The notes under the pieces were generated by a model. That model saw only the letters and a list, made by a program, of their open reading frames with translations. It had not been told where the DNA came from and ran no database searches. From assembly GCA_964416925.1 (NCBI GenBank), contig CAYQFQ010000033.1, forward strand, positions 1 to 7,234: a DNA stretch of 7,234 bases, written 5' to 3'. The translations under genes were made by a program, and so were the position numbers. The DNA is from CAYQFQ01 sp964416925. GTDB lineage: Bacteria > Patescibacteriota > Minisyncoccia > Phycocordibacterales > GWA1-40-21. Positions 5,056 through 7,234 of the stretch are shown piece after piece (the first letter of the stretch is position 1; each line of letters opens with the position of its first letter).

Positions 5056-5427
5056 ATGAAAATAGTTTTAATCGGAGGATATCCAAAGGGCTTCAAAGAG
5101 CCTTTTCACATAAAGACAAAGTCCGGAAGGGTTTTGCACAAAATTACGGATGAATTAGAAATCACTCCTGTGTTATTCGACCTTTGGAAAACTGAAGAAG
5201 AAGAGAACGCCAGAACCCTCACTAAAGCAACAAAATCAAAATTAAATAGATATATTAGAGAAAATTATAAATTAATCGCACTCGGTAGATATATAGAAAA
5301 AGAACTTATAGATAATAAGTTCACATGTGAATATCTCCCCCATCCAGCAAGTAGAGATAAAAAATATATTATAAATCTAAAAGAAGGGCTTAAAAAATAT
5401 CAAAACCCAACCACTAAATCATTGTAA
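5056..5427 (+). CDS. Small uracil-DNA-glycosylase-fold-like protein (123 aa)
   Basis: The overall pattern resembles the UDG superfamily in compact form. A beta-strand leads into a Gly-Pro loop (IVLIGGYPKG, 3-12) where UDGs carry GQDPYH, GINPG or GEAPG. A GRVL helix follows, then a strand with IALG (74-77) like the VALG of family 4 enzymes, and LPHPASR (94-100) at the place of the HPS-type DNA-intercalating loop. Length is well below the usual 190-230 residues. The catalytic Asp, Asn or Glu of the first motif is not present (GGYP), and a single Cys (91) rules out a family 4 iron-sulfur cluster. It could be a divergent base-excision protein, an inactive relative, or an unrelated fold. ATG at 5056 fits the first strand. 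It ends 4 nt from the convergent secreted-protein gene. Confidence 0.55.
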   Translation: MKIVLIGGYPKGFKEPFHIKTKSGRVLHKITDELEITPVLFDLWKTEEEENARTLTKATKSKLNRYIRENYKLIALGRYIEKELIDNKFTCEYLPHPASRDKKYIINLKEGLKKYQNPTTKSL

Positions 5428-5431
5428 TAAT

Positions 5432-7234
5432 CTAATTGGAGTAACTGTTAATTGATGCCCTTGTTAGTGAACCGAAGTATCCTGATACCGGAGAAATTTT
5501 GTTAGCCTTCTGAAATAATTTTAATGCTTCTTTTGTCTTAATTCCAAAATAATTTGATTCATTACTTAGAGATCCTGGGCCTTTTTCAGCAACAGCAAAA
5601 CCATTTTTATTCAAAAACTTCTGAAGTTCTTTGACATCAGTGTCGGTTTGACCAAGTTGTAGGTCTTTTGTAAATATAAATGTTGGTGCGGATGGAGAAC
5701 TGATAATTGAATTAATTAGACCGGCTTTTTCTTCCCCTATCATACCGAGAGATATAAGTAGGCTAATTAATTTCGATATATCATCATTACCTTGAAAAAA
5801 TAACCCTGTTGATGTTGCTTGTGCCGCCGTCACCTGAGAAGATGTAGATGTTTGATCTGAAGATGTACTTACAACTAGATCGATAACTGTGGTCGTTGCT
5901 GTAACTGATGTTGTAGTAGCAATATCAGTATTATCAACAGTTCTCCTTCTAGAACCACATGAAGATGTTCTCTGACTCAATGTTACTGACTCTGTTTCAA
6001 CACCTTCTGCATTTCTGTATTTCACAGAATATTCATATGTAGTATTACAACTAAGGCCAGTGTCTTGCCATAAGTTTGTCTGTATCCAACCAGAATTAGA
6101 TCCGTCTCTTGAAAAGTAATACCCAGATAGCCCAGAAGTGTCTCCTGAGAAGGAGTCTACAGAAAGAGAAATGCTGCTTCTTAGAGCTGTCGCAGAGAAG
6201 TTAGTTGGGTTGTCTACAAGAGTGGTAAAAGTTTGCCCCTCTCCTAAACCAAAACCAGCAAAATTCACAGCGTAAGATTTGTAATAATATTCTGTATTTG
6301 GAGATAAACTCCCAAGAGATGATTCGAAACTACCAATACTAAAAGCTCCGGACTCAGTCGTTGTTCCAAGAGTATAGTCTGTTGTTGTTCCATAAATAAA
6401 ACCGCGTGTTGTTGGTGTCGTACTACCAAGAGAAATTATTTCTCCGTTCAATACTGCCGTTGTAGTAGAGACAGAAGAAGCGGTAAGAGTTGTTAGTGTT
6501 GAAGTAGCAGTTAAAATGTTATTTACTTTCAATGCATATTTTGCATGTCCTGCAGTACTAGGATGAACCCCATCATCAAGATCAGTTAGATCTAATATCG
6601 TTTTGCCATCTACAATAGTCGTCCAAGAACGCGAACCGCAGACTGTATTTATTTGCTGACGATAATTCTCTGTTGTACTACCATAACCATTTGCGCTTTC
6701 ATTACTTCGTAGTATTGGGGTTTGACAAGCAATTTTTACTGAAGGCAGTACGGAGTGCAAATCATCAAGTAAATTAGCATAAGCGGTACCGAAATTAACA
6801 GCACTCTGTTTATTTATCCCGTAGTCATTAGTACCTATTGCCAACCATATTATTGATGGGCTATAAGAAGCAAGACGACTTACAAACGCACTCCTTAATC
6901 CAGAAGTATGAGTATCATCATATAAGGCTCTCCATCCCCATCCTTCAGATAAAACACTGTGACCATATAGGTTTCTCAATAATGGTAAGTATCCTTGGCT
7001 TTCCGGGTTTATTGCATTTCCACCAATAGAAATACTATCACCATAAATAACAATTCTATTTGAAATAACTGGCTCTTGAACCACAAATGAAGAGGAATTT
7101 GGATAAGTAACACTATCAATAAATGATCCCATAACAGTAGCTCCTCCACCAGTGCTTTCTGAACCAGAAACTATCTCTATCGAACGAGTTGTTCCTGGCG
7201 TACCAATATTAATTCTAAAACTTTGATTTCCATT
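5432..7234 (-). CDS. Secreted SGNH/GDSL hydrolase with Fn3-like and peptidoglycan-binding domains (5' end missing)
   Basis: 600 residues are visible; the frame stays open to the right edge, so an ATG at 7132 is internal. Visible residues 1 to about 60 look like the end of a beta-rich domain, as precedes the hydrolase in some carbohydrate esterases. An SGNH domain follows, with block I GDSIS (nucleophile Ser 67), block III GTND (134-137) and block V DGVHPS (Asp 221, His 224). Two fibronectin-III-like domains follow (about 245-339 and 340-424). A Ser/Thr-rich linker (about 434-484), a short hydrophobic helix (SKLISLLISLGMIG) and a PG_binding_1-like domain (about 530-598, VKELQKFLNKNGF ... GYFGSLTR) complete it. 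It probably deacylates a polysaccharide or surface glycan while held in the cell wall. The signal peptide would lie outside the window. Confidence 0.88.
   Translation of the reverse strand, partial: NGNQSFRINIGTPGTTRSIEIVSGSESTGGGATVMGSFIDSVTYPNSSSFVVQEPVISNRIVIYGDSISIGGNAINPESQGYLPLLRNLYGHSVLSEGWGWRALYDDTHTSGLRSAFVSRLASYSPSIIWLAIGTNDYGINKQSAVNFGTAYANLLDDLHSVLPSVKIACQTPILRSNESANGYGSTTENYRQQINTVCGSRSWTTIVDGKTILDLTDLDDGVHPSTAGHAKYALKVNNILTATSTLTTLTASSVSTTTAVLNGEIISLGSTTPTTRGFIYGTTTDYTLGTTTESGAFSIGSFESSLGSLSPNTEYYYKSYAVNFAGFGLGEGQTFTTLVDNPTNFSATALRSSISLSVDSFSGDTSGLSGYYFSRDGSNSGWIQTNLWQDTGLSCNTTYEYSVKYRNAEGVETESVTLSQRTSSCGSRRRTVDNTDIATTTSVTATTTVIDLVVSTSSDQTSTSSQVTAAQATSTGLFFQGNDDISKLISLLISLGMIGEEKAGLINSIISSPSAPTFIFTKDLQLGQTDTDVKELQKFLNKNGFAVAEKGPGSLSNESNYFGIKTKEALKLFQKANKISPVSGYFGSLTRASINSYSN

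Noticed and set aside
6838..7029. Plus-strand frame of 63 codons near the right edge
   Set aside because: It is antisense to the SGNH catalytic domain and shows no initiation signal.
7130..7132. ATG as the start of the SGNH protein
   Set aside because: The frame continues open for 34 more codons to the window edge, and their Gly/Thr/Ser-rich beta-type sequence continues smoothly into the domain.
1..7234. CRISPR arrays, insertion sequences or transposase genes
   Set aside because: No regularly spaced repeats and no transposase-like protein were found on either strand.

Overview
The window looks like part of a genome from the Candidate Phyla Radiation (Patescibacteria, most likely a Parcubacteria-type lineage). 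This is inferred from an AT-rich sequence, few Shine-Dalgarno sites, tRNA genes without an encoded CCA, and a large secreted protein whose C-terminal peptidoglycan-binding domain and preceding short helical segment resemble those of Parcubacteria surface proteins. No rRNA or other strict taxonomic marker is present, so the assignment is provisional.

Left part (1-900). The 5' end of a phosphoenolpyruvate synthase / pyruvate phosphate dikinase gene runs off the left edge on the minus strand. Divergent from it, a good promoter and a strong ribosome binding site drive an overlooked 57-residue single-pass membrane protein (342-515) with codon use unlike its neighbours. A strong bidirectional terminator hairpin (551-582) separates it from a convergent 76-residue helical protein of unknown function.

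Middle (908-4467). Three minus-strand genes form a compact MacAB/YknXYZ-type efflux operon, transcribed in the order membrane-fusion adaptor, ATPase, FtsX-fold permease. Together they would make a tripartite ABC exporter for a peptide, lipid or drug-like substrate that the sequence does not identify.

RNA island (4627-4976, plus strand). This is the most unusual part. A complete tRNA-Val(CAC) gene sits inside the anticodon loop of a second tRNA gene. The two halves of the outer tRNA still pair perfectly, and its best reading is tRNA-Lys(UUU) interrupted by 122 nt between positions 37 and 38. The inserted segment is bounded by an 11-bp inverted repeat. Downstream lies a stretch, richer in GC than its flanks, with three stem-loops that looks like an unrecognised structured RNA. 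Its first stem reuses the last bases of the outer tRNA.

Right part (5056-7234). A small protein resembling the uracil-DNA glycosylase fold, but lacking the usual catalytic acid, converges with a large secreted protein running off the right edge. The latter combines an SGNH/GDSL hydrolase domain, two fibronectin-III-like domains, a Ser/Thr-rich linker and a C-terminal peptidoglycan-binding domain.
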